34,389 bases of DNA from Candidatus Heimdallarchaeota archaeon (GTDB lineage: Archaea; Asgardarchaeota; Heimdallarchaeia; Heimdallarchaeales; JAJRWK01). The position numbers were made by a program, and so were the translations under genes. Of the stretch, positions 23,110-31,190 are shown piece by piece. Each line of letters opens with the position of its first letter. Within the stretch, counting starts at the first letter, position 1. The notes under the pieces are model-generated. The model was not told where the DNA came from, did not search any database, and worked only from the letters and a program-made list of their open reading frames with translations. The stretch lies in contig JALTMP010000363.1 of assembly GCA_027001645.1 (NCBI GenBank), forward strand, positions 1-34,389, read 5' to 3'.

Positions 23110-24891
23110 GTGGAATTTACAGCCCTATGCTCATATTTTGAGCAATTAGAGAAAACTGCTAAGCGCTTGGAGCTTATCGCAATCATACAAGAGTTGCTTT
23201 CTCAAACTCCCACCGAAGAGCTGGAGCCCGTAATCTACATGGTACTCGGTCAATTGGGACCAAAGTATGACGAGCCAAATCTCGGAATCGCCGAGAGAAT
23301 GGCGATTGAGGCTTTGAGGAATGCAGCTGGCGTGTCCTCAAAAAAAGCAAATGAAGTTCTAAACCAAGTTGGTGATTTAGGCGAAGCAGCAAGAATTCTA
23401 CTCTCCAAAGAGCGATCGAGTTCTTTAGAAATGTTTCTTGGGGGGGATTCAAGCGTTTACTCAGCTAAATTATCTGTAAGGCAAGTCTGGAATCGCTTGC
23501 TTGATATTGCTCTATTAACAGGAGAAGGCTCTGCTAAGATGAAAATTCGATCTCTGACCAAACTCCTTGTTGATTTGGATCCTATTGGTGCAAAGTATGT
23601 CATGAGGCTGGTTATGGGCAAAATGCGTCTTGGCGTTGCGGACATGACTGTTGTTGAAGCAATTGCGAGAGCATATCTCGGGGACAAAGAATTAAAACCA
23701 ATCGTTGAACAAGCGTACTTTAAGCGATCTGATCTAGCTGAGATTGCAATTATGGCAAAAGAACAAGGTGTTGAAGCACTGAAGTCTGTAAGAGTTGAAC
23801 CTGGTAGACCCGTTCAATGCATGGCTGCACAACGCCTCTCTGATCCCGAGGAAATTCTTGAAAAACTGGGTGGAAGCTGTCAAGTTGAATACAAGTATGA
23901 CGGCCTTAGATTTCAATATCACCTCGATAAGAATGGTCATGCAAGGCTTTGGTCTCGTCGGCAAGAAGATCTGACTCCAATGTTTCCCGATGTTATCAAC
24001 GCTTTGAAAAACGCATTAGGAAATGCCCCTATCATCGTAGAAGGAGAAATCGTTGCTTATGACTATGAAAAAGATCGGATCATTGAGTTTCAAACCTTAA
24101 TGCAGAGGAGGCGAAAGTACGGCATTGAAGCCAAACTCGAAGAAATTCCTTCAAAATCATTTCTTTTTGATATCTTATATGTGGATGGTAAAGACGTGAC
24201 CTCTCTTTCTCTTCCCAAACGACGCGAACTTTTGGCTAGGCATTGTTCATGTTCTAAGAAGACCGAGTTGTCAACCTCGGAAATCGTTTCCAATGTTGAT
24301 GACTTCAACGAATTCTTTGACCAAGCAATTGATGCCAATTGCGAAGGAATAATGGCTAAAGATATCTCTACGAAATCAGTTTATGAAGCAGGAGCGAGAG
24401 GGTGGCTTTGGATTAAGTATAAAGCAGATTACCGGTCTGAGCTTGCAGACACCTTTGACTTAGTGGTGGTTGGTGCATGGTTCGGAAGGGGACGTAGGGG
24501 GGGATATTATGGTACACTGCTCATGGCAGCATATGATCCCGAATCAGATACCTTTCCTACATTCTGCAAGCTTGGCAGCGGGTTGAACGATGAAGACTTA
24601 GAGTATTTGAAAACAGAATTAGAGAAATTACGAGTACCTGATAAACCAAAGAACGTTTCATCTGAGCTCGAGCCAGACATTTGGGTCGAACCTAAGTTAG
24701 TAATGGAAATAGTGGCTACTGAAATCACCCAAAGCCCCATTCACATGGTAACCGACGAGGATGGAAATCGTCTCGCTCTTCGCTTTCCACGTTTCACGGG
24801 ACGATATCGTGATGATAAAGATCCCTACGATATAACAACTGTCCAGGAAATCAGAGAATTAAAAAAGCTAAGAATCCAGAATAGGGATTAG
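23110..24891 (+). CDS. lig: ATP-dependent DNA ligase
   Basis: About 593 residues, the normal size for archaeal replicative DNA ligase. Order: N-terminal DNA-binding domain (about 1-215, beginning MEFTALCSYFEQLEKT), adenylation domain with motif I EYKYDGLR and the AMP-accepting Lys262, motif III SFLFDILYVDG, motif IV EGIMAKD, motif V GWLWIKYKADY, and an OB-fold domain with motif VI-type ALRFPRFTGRYRDDK at the end. It seals nicks in replication and repair. The track starts at TTG 23098; GTG 23110 is chosen because GGTGAT lies four bases upstream and the protein then begins at the usual family position. It heads a two-gene unit with the next ORF, 6 bases away. Confidence 0.97.
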   Translation: MEFTALCSYFEQLEKTAKRLELIAIIQELLSQTPTEELEPVIYMVLGQLGPKYDEPNLGIAERMAIEALRNAAGVSSKKANEVLNQVGDLGEAARILLSKERSSSLEMFLGGDSSVYSAKLSVRQVWNRLLDIALLTGEGSAKMKIRSLTKLLVDLDPIGAKYVMRLVMGKMRLGVADMTVVEAIARAYLGDKELKPIVEQAYFKRSDLAEIAIMAKEQGVEALKSVRVEPGRPVQCMAAQRLSDPEEILEKLGGSCQVEYKYDGLRFQYHLDKNGHARLWSRRQEDLTPMFPDVINALKNALGNAPIIVEGEIVAYDYEKDRIIEFQTLMQRRRKYGIEAKLEEIPSKSFLFDILYVDGKDVTSLSLPKRRELLARHCSCSKKTELSTSEIVSNVDDFNEFFDQAIDANCEGIMAKDISTKSVYEAGARGWLWIKYKADYRSELADTFDLVVVGAWFGRGRRGGYYGTLLMAAYDPESDTFPTFCKLGSGLNDEDLEYLKTELEKLRVPDKPKNVSSELEPDIWVEPKLVMEIVATEITQSPIHMVTDEDGNRLALRFPRFTGRYRDDKDPYDITTVQEIRELKKLRIQNRD

Positions 24892-24897
24892 GTAATC

Positions 24898-25449
24898 ATG
24901 CCACTCTTCAAGCGTAAGAAAGAATCAGCATTTGCAGAATCTTCTTCTGTAATTAAAGATCTAAGAAAGATCATCCCTAACTACCGAGGATACGAAAATG
25001 TTGAGGACCGATTAGAAACGGATAAACTATTTCGCTCACATATTGTCGCTAAGCTCCGAAACATTTCCAATATTTTTGCGGAGATTGTTGGAAAGCTTAT
25101 AGAGATGCGTATGCTTAATGCATGGGGGGTTTGCGATCGTGCACTTCGAGAGCTGAAAGAGATAGAAGCAAAGGTACGGGAACCTGACTACAAGCACACG
25201 ACATTTTTTGACAATCCGACCCTCGAAGGGCTAGATGTTTCTGTTCTCTACCTCTTGGAATCAGAAGCTTTCGCTCTCCTGGAGGACATGAAAGTATTGA
25301 CCGAAGACATCCTAGGACGATTAAGAGAAGCTAATTTCGAAAATATCGATCAACTCGTTGCCAGATTAGTTCAATTGGCAAATTCCCTTGTTCAATTACT
25401 CAGTGATCGAATCGAGCTCATAGCTTCCTTCGAAATAATTGGCTTCTGA
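24898..25449 (+). CDS. Helical protein of unknown function downstream of DNA ligase
   Basis: A 183-residue, predominantly alpha-helical protein. It begins with a basic tail (MPLFKRKKES), followed by helices around residues 40-75 (LFRSHIVAKLRNISNIFAEI), 85-100 and a long closing pair at 120-175 rich in Leu, Glu and Val, consistent with a helical bundle or coiled coil. No catalytic motif, zinc site or membrane segment is seen, and I do not recognise the family. The gene starts 6 bases after the ligase stop, so it is very likely co-transcribed; GGTAAT precedes ATG closely. A helper role in DNA metabolism is a guess from position only. It converges with the DUF167 gene. Confidence 0.65.
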   Translation: MPLFKRKKESAFAESSSVIKDLRKIIPNYRGYENVEDRLETDKLFRSHIVAKLRNISNIFAEIVGKLIEMRMLNAWGVCDRALRELKEIEAKVREPDYKHTTFFDNPTLEGLDVSVLYLLESEAFALLEDMKVLTEDILGRLREANFENIDQLVARLVQLANSLVQLLSDRIELIASFEIIGF

Positions 25450-25466
25450 TCCTAAGTCTGCCTCCG

Positions 25467-25748
25467 TTAAGACATTCCTTGAAATAGTTTTTTTCTAGCT
25501 TCCCTTTCATCAATTCCCGCGATTCTTACTATCTTTTCTCTGGACTTTAATCCACTAACAATCTGGACCTGGGACTTAGCAACGCCGAAAAAATCTGAGA
25601 TGAGTTCTACAAGTTCTTTGTTTGCCTTTCCTTTATCTGGAGGAGAAAGAACACTTGCCTCAATAAGATCTTCTGAAACACTTAATGGAAAGATCGCCCT
25701 TGAAGCCTTGGGTTTGACCCAGATTTTCAATGTTGTTTCAGAAGACAT
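25467..25748 (-). CDS. DUF167 (YggU-family) protein
   Basis: About 93 residues from ATG 25748. It matches the small alpha/beta DUF167 family: LKIWVKPKASRA at the start, SVLSPPDKGKANKELVELISDFFGV in the centre, and VQIVSGLKSREKIVRI toward the end. The function of the family is unknown. The track begins at 25793, but the first 15 residues (with RIVRQRIKQRR) do not belong to the family. A TATA-like AACATAAATG lies at about 25791-25800, so the longer start would fall inside the promoter. Divergent from the DUF1684 gene. Confidence 0.9.
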   Translation of the reverse strand: MSSETTLKIWVKPKASRAIFPLSVSEDLIEASVLSPPDKGKANKELVELISDFFGVAKSQVQIVSGLKSREKIVRIAGIDEREARKKLFQGMS

Positions 25749-25828
25749 GTTTATTCGCCTCTGCTTAATTCTTTGACGTACAATTCTAAGCATTTATGTT
25801 CTAGCCGATATTTGGAAACTGCCCAAGA

Positions 25829-25837
25829 GTTATAATT
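25829..25837 (+). promoter_or_regulatory. TATA box placing the DUF1684 gene on a leaderless transcript
   Basis: GTTATAATT is a clear TATA-like element centred 26 bases before ATG 25859, the distance from TATA box to transcription start in archaea. Transcription should begin at or next to the ATG. This supports ATG 25859 over the track's TTG 25844 and explains why no Shine-Dalgarno is present. Confidence 0.5.
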
Positions 25838-25858
25838 CTGGGGTTGAATCTTTTATTG

Positions 25859-26380
25859 ATGTCATACGAGGAAGAAATTCAAGAGTTTCGCCGACAAAAG
25901 GATGATTTTTTCAAAAACGACCCCCGCTCTCCTCTGACTCCCGAGCAAAAAAAAGACTTCAAGGGTTTGAAGTATTTCCCTCCAAATGAAAAATATCGAT
26001 TTGTTGTTAGACTAGAAGAGAACAAGCGGAAACCTACTACGCATATTGTTACAAACACCGGCGATGCCCAAGAGTTCCTTAAATTTGGAATTGTCCGCTT
26101 CGAGGTTGATGGAATCCCCTGTAAACTTACCGTTTTCAAGGCGCCAGATTCGGATTATTACTTTATTCCATTCATGGATTTGACAACCGGTGAAGAAACG
26201 TACGGATCTGGGAGATACATCGATATTGAGCCAACAGGGAATCCAGGAGAATTCATTCTTGATTTCAATTTGGCCTACAATCCATATTGTGCTTATAACG
26301 AGAATTGGGTTTGCCCAGTTACACCAAGAGAAAACAGACTACCTTGTCGGATTGAAGCTGGTGAAAAGCGATTTAAGTAA
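25859..26380 (+). CDS. DUF1684 family protein
   Basis: About 173 residues. It matches the DUF1684 family: an N-terminal helix EEEIQEFRRQKDDFFKNDPRSPL, then a beta-rich domain with FKGLKYFPPNEKYRF, FEVDGIPCKLTVFK, FIPFMDLTTGEETYGSGRYID and the hallmark DFNLAYNPYCAYNENWVCPVTPRENRL near the end. The biochemical function is not known; the strongly conserved Tyr, Cys, Pro and Asn cluster suggests a binding or active site. There is no signal peptide, although several bacterial relatives are exported. ATG 25859 is chosen for the TATA spacing; the track start adds five residues. It lies alone between DUF167 and the methyltransferase-like gene. Confidence 0.92.
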   Translation: MSYEEEIQEFRRQKDDFFKNDPRSPLTPEQKKDFKGLKYFPPNEKYRFVVRLEENKRKPTTHIVTNTGDAQEFLKFGIVRFEVDGIPCKLTVFKAPDSDYYFIPFMDLTTGEETYGSGRYIDIEPTGNPGEFILDFNLAYNPYCAYNENWVCPVTPRENRLPCRIEAGEKRFK

Positions 26381-26488
26381 GCGGTGTGGGTCTTTAGAGA
26401 TTCTTCTAATCCATTCCCTCTTGTGAAGTGAATCATTCCATGTGCATAATCGTAAACCTCTAAGCAACTCGCCATAGAGGGGTCATCA

Positions 26489-27262
26489 ATGCATTACTGG
26501 AGGGGACATTCAGTCGAACAGAAGCTTTTTGCGATTGCAGATGCTTTTCTGCCTCCGCAAAACACAGAAGCACAAGTAAAGACGCTCCTGTCTGTTATCT
26601 ATGGGAAACAAGAGGAGTATGCTAATCATAGTTTTCTTGATGCATGGGCTCTGAATGAAAATTATATTCGTGAATTCACAACTAAGGGGCTGTTGGCTAG
26701 TGGGTGGTATCCCTATGGTCAAAACATAGGCACACTGATTGGAAACAACCTTCCTAACAACATTCAAGATGTTGACATACGAAGTGTAAACCCCGAATTC
26801 ATGGGGGATCTGCGTTATGATGTTGTTTTCTTCCCTCACAATTCGTTGTCTCTGTTTGGATCCCCCCAACTAATTAAATCTGCTCTACTCCATGCAAAGC
26901 AACTTCTCAAAGACAATGGTTCTATCGTTGTGCACGCCGTTAATTACAAAGTGCGAAAAGCCCTAGGCCGTTACTACCCGCTGAGAGAAACTCAAGTCGC
27001 CGATCAAAACATCATCGTCCAACGATTCTTGGACTTTTCTCCACAAATCTCTCTAAATGTCAACGTCATTTCAAAAATTGAAGAGAAATGGAAATATCTA
27101 GATAAGATGCAACTTACAATTCATCCTCTGAACCCTAAGAATCTGCATAACCTTGCAAACTCTGTTGGTTTACGGGTTCATGACATATTTGAAGCATACA
27201 CGTCAAAGAAATTCGACGAGAAAACATCAAAATCAATGCTTGCGTTGCTCCGTCGGCAATAA
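26489..27262 (+). CDS. Diverged class I methyltransferase-like protein
   Basis: A 257-residue protein with the outline of a SAM-dependent methyltransferase but unusual motifs. The DVVFFPHNSLSLF stretch (near 111-123) looks like strand beta4 with motif IV, HAKQLLKDNGSIVVHAVNY (near 135-153) like motif VI/beta5, and the C-terminal LHNLANSVGLRVHDIFEAYTSKKF like the last two strands. The Gly-rich motif I that binds SAM is not visible; the best candidate region reads GWYPYGQNIGTLIGNN. It may bind another ligand, be inactive, or have a diverged SAM site. GGGGTCAT precedes the ATG by two bases. It converges with the UDP-glucose dehydrogenase gene. Substrate unknown. Confidence 0.6.
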   Translation: MHYWRGHSVEQKLFAIADAFLPPQNTEAQVKTLLSVIYGKQEEYANHSFLDAWALNENYIREFTTKGLLASGWYPYGQNIGTLIGNNLPNNIQDVDIRSVNPEFMGDLRYDVVFFPHNSLSLFGSPQLIKSALLHAKQLLKDNGSIVVHAVNYKVRKALGRYYPLRETQVADQNIIVQRFLDFSPQISLNVNVISKIEEKWKYLDKMQLTIHPLNPKNLHNLANSVGLRVHDIFEAYTSKKFDEKTSKSMLALLRRQ

Positions 27263-27286
27263 CACCGTGAATTCTAAAACCTTGAA

Positions 27287-28621
27287 TCAATTCTTCTTTT
27301 TTCCAAGCCCAATGCCACGATATCGTAACCCATGCTTATGAAATAGCTCTGGATTCCAGATCCTTCTACCATCAATTACAACATCCCCTTTCATTAAAGA
27401 TTTCAAATCAGAAGGGCTTAACTGTCTATATTCATCCCATTCAGTAACTAAGATCAAGGCATCTGCTTCTTTCAAAACATCATTTATCTTATCATAGTAA
27501 TTGATGTTTGGATGAGACAGAATTTTCTTAGCGTTCGGAATTGCTATTGGGTCCGTTGCTTTGACTCTTGCTCCCTCTTTAATCAATTGTTCAATTATTG
27601 GAATTGAAGCAGCTTCTCTCATGTCATCCGTATCTGGTTTAAAAGCTAGGCCCAGAATCGCAATTGTTTTTCCAGATAAATCTCCAACCTCTTCGCGGAG
27701 AAGCTCAACGGTTCTTAGAGGTTGTTGCTTGTTTACTTCCAGTGTTGATCTTAAGAGTATTAGCTCTCTGCCAAGTTGTTTGGAATGGGAATAAAGTGCT
27801 GCCACGTCTTTCGGAAAACAGCTTCCCCCGAATCCAGCTCCTGCTCGTAGGAATTTGGGAGAAATTCTTTCGTCGAGACCAATGCCTTGAGCTACATCTT
27901 TCACGTCGACGCCTAGAAGTTCACAATAATTAGCAATCTCATTGATGAAGGATATCTTCATAGCTAAAAAGCTATTTGCGGCATATTTAATGAGCTCAGC
28001 TGTTGTTGGCGATGTTTCAAGGATCGGGGCCTCTGCCCACTCGTATAATGCTTTTACCTCATTAAATGATTCGGAGTCAATCGCCCCAATTACGATTCGG
28101 TCTGGATCTAGAAAATCTTCAACCGCTTTTCCTTCCTTCAAAAACTCAGGATTCATTGCTAGTCCAAATCCTATTCCCCTTTTCTTCCCACTTTCTTCCT
28201 CGATTATTCTTCCAACAACTTTCTCTGTGGTTCCCGGGATAACTGTTGATTTCACAACAACTGTCTTTTTGTCTGTAACGTCTCTAATGGTCTTCCCGAT
28301 GGTGTGGCTCACTTCTTCAATAAATGACAAATCAATTGAACCGTCTTCTTTAGACGGCGTTGGAACAGCTATGAATATTAACTCTGCCTTTTTAATTGCA
28401 GAAGCTCCATCCAAGGTTGCTTCCAGACGCCCCTCTTTTCTTGCATTAAGTAATAATTCTTCAAGTCCTGGTTCGAATATTGGTGTTTTACCCTCATTAA
28501 TTTGTTCAACTTTTTCTGGTATTACGTCAACACAAGTTACATCATGGCCTTTGCTTGCAAAGCATACCCCTGTTACTAGGCCAACATAACCTGTTCCAAT
28601 CATCGCGACTTTTTTTGGCAT
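27287..28621 (-). CDS. ugd: UDP-glucose 6-dehydrogenase
   Basis: A 444-residue member of the UDP-glucose/GDP-mannose dehydrogenase family; oxidises UDP-glucose (or a related UDP-sugar) to the uronate with two NAD+. The N-terminal Rossmann fold has IGTGYVGLVTG near 8-18, the middle helix has ELIKYAANSFLAMKI with Lys212, the catalytic Cys268 is in GGSCFPKD, and the C-terminal domain has GLAFKPDTDDMREAAS. The product feeds surface polysaccharide or N-glycan synthesis. UDP-N-acetylmannosamine or similar dehydrogenases share these motifs, so the exact sugar is uncertain. No glycosyltransferase gene is nearby. AATAATAAAG about 24 bases before ATG suggests a leaderless transcript. Divergent from the DUF2203 gene. 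Confidence 0.93.
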   Translation of the reverse strand: MPKKVAMIGTGYVGLVTGVCFASKGHDVTCVDVIPEKVEQINEGKTPIFEPGLEELLLNARKEGRLEATLDGASAIKKAELIFIAVPTPSKEDGSIDLSFIEEVSHTIGKTIRDVTDKKTVVVKSTVIPGTTEKVVGRIIEEESGKKRGIGFGLAMNPEFLKEGKAVEDFLDPDRIVIGAIDSESFNEVKALYEWAEAPILETSPTTAELIKYAANSFLAMKISFINEIANYCELLGVDVKDVAQGIGLDERISPKFLRAGAGFGGSCFPKDVAALYSHSKQLGRELILLRSTLEVNKQQPLRTVELLREEVGDLSGKTIAILGLAFKPDTDDMREAASIPIIEQLIKEGARVKATDPIAIPNAKKILSHPNINYYDKINDVLKEADALILVTEWDEYRQLSPSDLKSLMKGDVVIDGRRIWNPELFHKHGLRYRGIGLGKKKN

Positions 28622-28723
28622 CTTTTCTCAATTTCACGCTTTATTATTCTGTGATTAAGTATTTGGTGTTACCATTTTGGATCTTTACCATCGTTTTTAA
28701 GACACAAAAGTAAGAATGCGAAT

Positions 28724-29116
28724 GTGGATAGTCATCTCCGAATGGTTAGCGTTGATGAAGCCAGAAAGCTTCTACCCCTAGTTATACATGAATTATTTAG
28801 ACTTCAAGAAATACACGAAAAGTTCCATCACGCCTATGATGAATTAGTAAAGATCTCAAAGACTAGTACTGATGTTCATAAGATCTCCCGTGCCAGAATG
28901 ATTGTTGATTCCTTCGATGAAGCAACTTACAGGATCATTCAAGATCTTCAGGCTAAGGGCGTTGTTGTAAGGGATATTCAGACCGGATTAATTGATTTTT
29001 TAAGTGAACGCGGGGGTGAACCAGTATGGCTATGCTATCGACTTGGTGAAAAGGAGCTTAGCTATTACCATGAACTTCGTTCTGGATATTACGCCCGAAG
29101 ACCGATTGATTTCTAA
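28724..29116 (+). CDS. DUF2203 family protein
   Basis: About 130 residues. It fits DUF2203: SVDEARKLLPLVIHEL at the start, a long helical middle, then VVVRDIQTGLIDFLSERGGEPVWLCYRLGEKELSYYHELRSGYYARRPI, which is the family's signature of GLIDF, WLC(Y/W)R.GE and H-x2-x2-G. The function is unknown; the family is widespread in bacteria and archaea as a small soluble protein. The GTG at 28724 is about 27 bases after TTTTTAAG, which fits a leaderless transcript; ATG 28742 would give a protein starting nearer the family norm. Divergent from ugd with about 100 bases between. Confidence 0.88.
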   Translation: MDSHLRMVSVDEARKLLPLVIHELFRLQEIHEKFHHAYDELVKISKTSTDVHKISRARMIVDSFDEATYRIIQDLQAKGVVVRDIQTGLIDFLSERGGEPVWLCYRLGEKELSYYHELRSGYYARRPIDF

Positions 29117-29405
29117 TACAAGCCAATATGCGCTTTAAATTCGGCGGAGTTATCGGCGATCTTACCAGATAAATTAATTCTTTCTGTCTCTACTTCTGAA
29201 AACTTTAGCGATTTATTCAACAATCACATCTGAACAGAGTTCTTCTAACATCTTTGCTAGAGAAAGCATAAAATGAACGAGTAGTGTTTGAATCAGTTCT
29301 TTTACTTTTTTCGGAGTCCATAGGCCCTATTTTTTCTTGCTACATTTTATCTAGGAAAGACCAAGAAAGATAAGAATGCCTCGCAGATAACTTTCATGGG
29401 TTAAT

Positions 29406-31184
29406 TTGAGTACGGGTGAAGTCTACCAAGTCATTCTTGAGGCTAAGCGTTATTGGCACTACTATCTCCTTTCCTTGCTGTTCATGATTGTTAGTGTTGG
29501 CTCTGACCTTTGGATCCCACTCGTAATCCGAGAGATTATTGATGAAACTTTTGTTCTTCAAAATTACTCGCGTCTTACGTTCTCTCTTCTATTCATCCTT
29601 CTATTGGCCATCCTCTCTGGTGGAATGAACTTCTTTTCCCGTGTTACCTCGGAAATTGCGGCGCAAAAGACTGTGAAAGACATTCGAAACAAAGTTTTTG
29701 ACTCTCTCATCAAACAAGATGTGGCCTTCTTTTCACATCAGGAGACTGGGCAACTTCTTACGAGGGGAACTGCGGACGTCGAGGCCATTCGTCGGTTTCT
29801 TTCTATGGGCTCTCGGATTTCTATGCAAGGCTTGCTTGTTTATTTTGGTTTACTAGTCCTTTTGTGGAATATCGACCGAGTGCTTCTTTCTCTTGTTGTA
29901 TTCCTTGGTTTGCCTCTTGTGTTCATAATGGCAATGTTTGGCAGGAAGATTGGCCCCTTATTCATAAAGCAGCGAAAATTATTCGGAGATGTTTCTACTG
30001 TTGCGCAGGAAACGATTGAAGGAATTACTGTTGTGAAAGCATATCACGGTGAATCCATTCAAAAGAATATCTTCAAGAGTCAGAATCATCAGTACTTTGA
30101 TCTTCAGCTACAAATTGCTAAAGAAAGAGCAACTTATATCCCCCTGGTTTTTCTGACAATCGGGGTAATCACTGGCTTAGTCATTTATTTTGGAGGCATT
30201 ACGGTAATTAATGGCGTCATTTCAATCGGCACGTTTGTGGCTTTTATAACATACTTAGCGATGCTCGCACTACCCATTCGTTTTGTAGCTTGGTTTCTGG
30301 CGTTATATGAACAAGCAAAGGCGGGGAGCTCAAGAGTTTACGAAATTCTAAATCGAGAACCAAGAATTATTGAAACAGATTCCATTCCTATTCCAAAGTC
30401 GCTTCGGGGAGAAATTGTATTCGATAATGTTACTTTCTCCTACTCTGGTTCAACTAGACCCGTATTGCAAAATCTTAATCTAAAAATCAAGGGTGGAGAA
30501 AAAGTCGCCATTCTAGGCTCCATAGGCAGTGGCAAGACCACACTTGTTAATCTGATTCCGCGATTTTATGACCCTGATAAAGGCCGTGTTCTAATCGATG
30601 GTATTGATGTCAAGAAATATCACCTACATGAGTTGAGAAAGAAAATCGCCTTTGTCGGGCAAGACACATTTCTCTTTAGTACGTCTCTCAAGGAAAACAT
30701 TGCTTTTGCGAACCCTGGTGCTTCTATGGATGAAATCATTCAGGCCAGCAAAATTGCTCAACTTCATGATTTTGTAGAAACATTGCCCGAGGGATATGAT
30801 ACATTGGTCGGGGAACGGGGTGTTCGGCTTAGTGGAGGGCAAAGACAGCGCGTTGCAATCGCTAGAGCAATCCTCGCTGATGCCTCCATTCTTATCTTGG
30901 ATGACACAACGTCTTCCATAGATTCTCAAACCGAACAAGAACTGCATAAGGCTCTGGCAAAAGTCGTTGAAGGGAGAACTGTTATCATCATCACGCAACG
31001 CCTTGGGAATCTTCGCCTCGCTGATCGTATTCTTCTCCTAAAGAACGGCCGTATTGTTGAGGAAGGAACACATAATGATTTACTTGCTAGAAAAGGTCTC
31101 TATTGGGATATCTATGCATCAAGAACGATTGATCCTGAACTCGCGGAGACCATTCTTGAAAACATGACCCGGGAACGGAGATAA
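29406..31184 (+). CDS. Heterodimeric ABC exporter, subunit with degenerate ATP site
   Basis: A 592-residue half-transporter: six membrane segments in about 1-310, then a nucleotide-binding domain. Walker A is GSIGSGKTT (371-379), the signature is a canonical LSGGQ (475-479), Walker B is ILILDD with Asp500 in place of the catalytic Glu, and the H-loop His is Gln531. This is the pattern of the non-canonical partner of heterodimeric exporters such as TM287/TM288 and BmrCD. With the next gene it should export lipids, drugs or peptides. The start is TTG 29406 with a weak GGGTTAA nearby. The partner gene begins 6 bases after its stop. Upstream lie about 290 bases without a clear gene. Confidence 0.94.
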   Translation: MSTGEVYQVILEAKRYWHYYLLSLLFMIVSVGSDLWIPLVIREIIDETFVLQNYSRLTFSLLFILLLAILSGGMNFFSRVTSEIAAQKTVKDIRNKVFDSLIKQDVAFFSHQETGQLLTRGTADVEAIRRFLSMGSRISMQGLLVYFGLLVLLWNIDRVLLSLVVFLGLPLVFIMAMFGRKIGPLFIKQRKLFGDVSTVAQETIEGITVVKAYHGESIQKNIFKSQNHQYFDLQLQIAKERATYIPLVFLTIGVITGLVIYFGGITVINGVISIGTFVAFITYLAMLALPIRFVAWFLALYEQAKAGSSRVYEILNREPRIIETDSIPIPKSLRGEIVFDNVTFSYSGSTRPVLQNLNLKIKGGEKVAILGSIGSGKTTLVNLIPRFYDPDKGRVLIDGIDVKKYHLHELRKKIAFVGQDTFLFSTSLKENIAFANPGASMDEIIQASKIAQLHDFVETLPEGYDTLVGERGVRLSGGQRQRVAIARAILADASILILDDTTSSIDSQTEQELHKALAKVVEGRTVIIITQRLGNLRLADRILLLKNGRIVEEGTHNDLLARKGLYWDIYASRTIDPELAETILENMTRERR

Positions 31185-31190
31185 TTCACC

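Noticed and set aside
29213-29325. Minus-strand open stretch encoding a helix-like peptide (KVKELIQTLLVHFMLSLAKML)
   Set aside because: The peptide looks natural, but no suitable start codon or ribosome site lies upstream before an in-frame TAG; probably chance or a decayed remnant in the 289-base gap before the ABC exporter.
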